Shown here: in pieces, positions 7,194-7,194 of the stretch
Layout: each line of letters begins with the position of its first letter
Position numbering within the stretch: position 1 is the stretch's first letter
Origin: Balneolales bacterium
GTDB taxonomy: Bacteria > Bacteroidota > Rhodothermia > Balneolales > Natronogracilivirgulaceae
DNA length: 7,194 nt
Direction of reading: 5' to 3'
Assembly (NCBI GenBank): GCA_007135895.1
Contig: SLHZ01000042.1
Coordinates: forward strand, 1 to 7,194
Position numbers and translations under genes: made by a program
Notes under the pieces: model-generated
What the model was told of the DNA's origin: nothing
Seen by the model: only the letters and a program-made list of their open reading frames with translations
Database searches by the model: none

Positions 7194-7194
7194 C

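Overview
The window most likely comes from a member of the Bacteroidota/FCB superphylum, plausibly a Balneolota-, Rhodothermota- or Ignavibacteria-like lineage. This rests on three observations. The first protein ends in a type IX secretion C-terminal sorting domain with a typical YPNPFN opening. None of the start codons has a convincing Shine-Dalgarno sequence. Base composition looks roughly even. The exact lineage is inference.

Layout: the left part (21-2729, + strand) is one large gene for a secreted zinc metallopeptidase. It has a signal peptide, a Cys/His cluster, an HEFQH zinc site, a long probably beta-rich region and the sorting domain. A 54-bp gap separates it from a convergent block on the - strand that fills the rest of the window.

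Read in its own direction, from right to left, the - strand block holds: the last 27 codons of an unidentified gene running off the window (7110-7193); a purine nucleoside phosphorylase (6207-7046); an unrecognised highly acidic protein (5392-6201) that starts 5 bp after the phosphorylase stop; and a full-length ComEC/Rec2-type DNA-uptake channel (2784-5291) after a 100-bp gap. The phosphorylase and acidic genes are almost certainly cotranscribed; inclusion of comEC and the upstream gene is likely but not proven. A purine salvage enzyme beside a DNA-uptake channel could fit the use of imported DNA as nutrient, but this is only a suggestion from context.

The coding regions are otherwise ordinary and there are no RNA genes, insertion sequences or CRISPR arrays. 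The points worth a second look are: the phosphorylase base-binding pocket (Asp and Phe where human PNP has Asn243 and His257); the 13-unit D-x-L triplet repeat of the acidic protein, encoded by in-phase 9-bp units; the Cys/His cluster of the peptidase; and a 20-bp tandem duplication just upstream of comEC.
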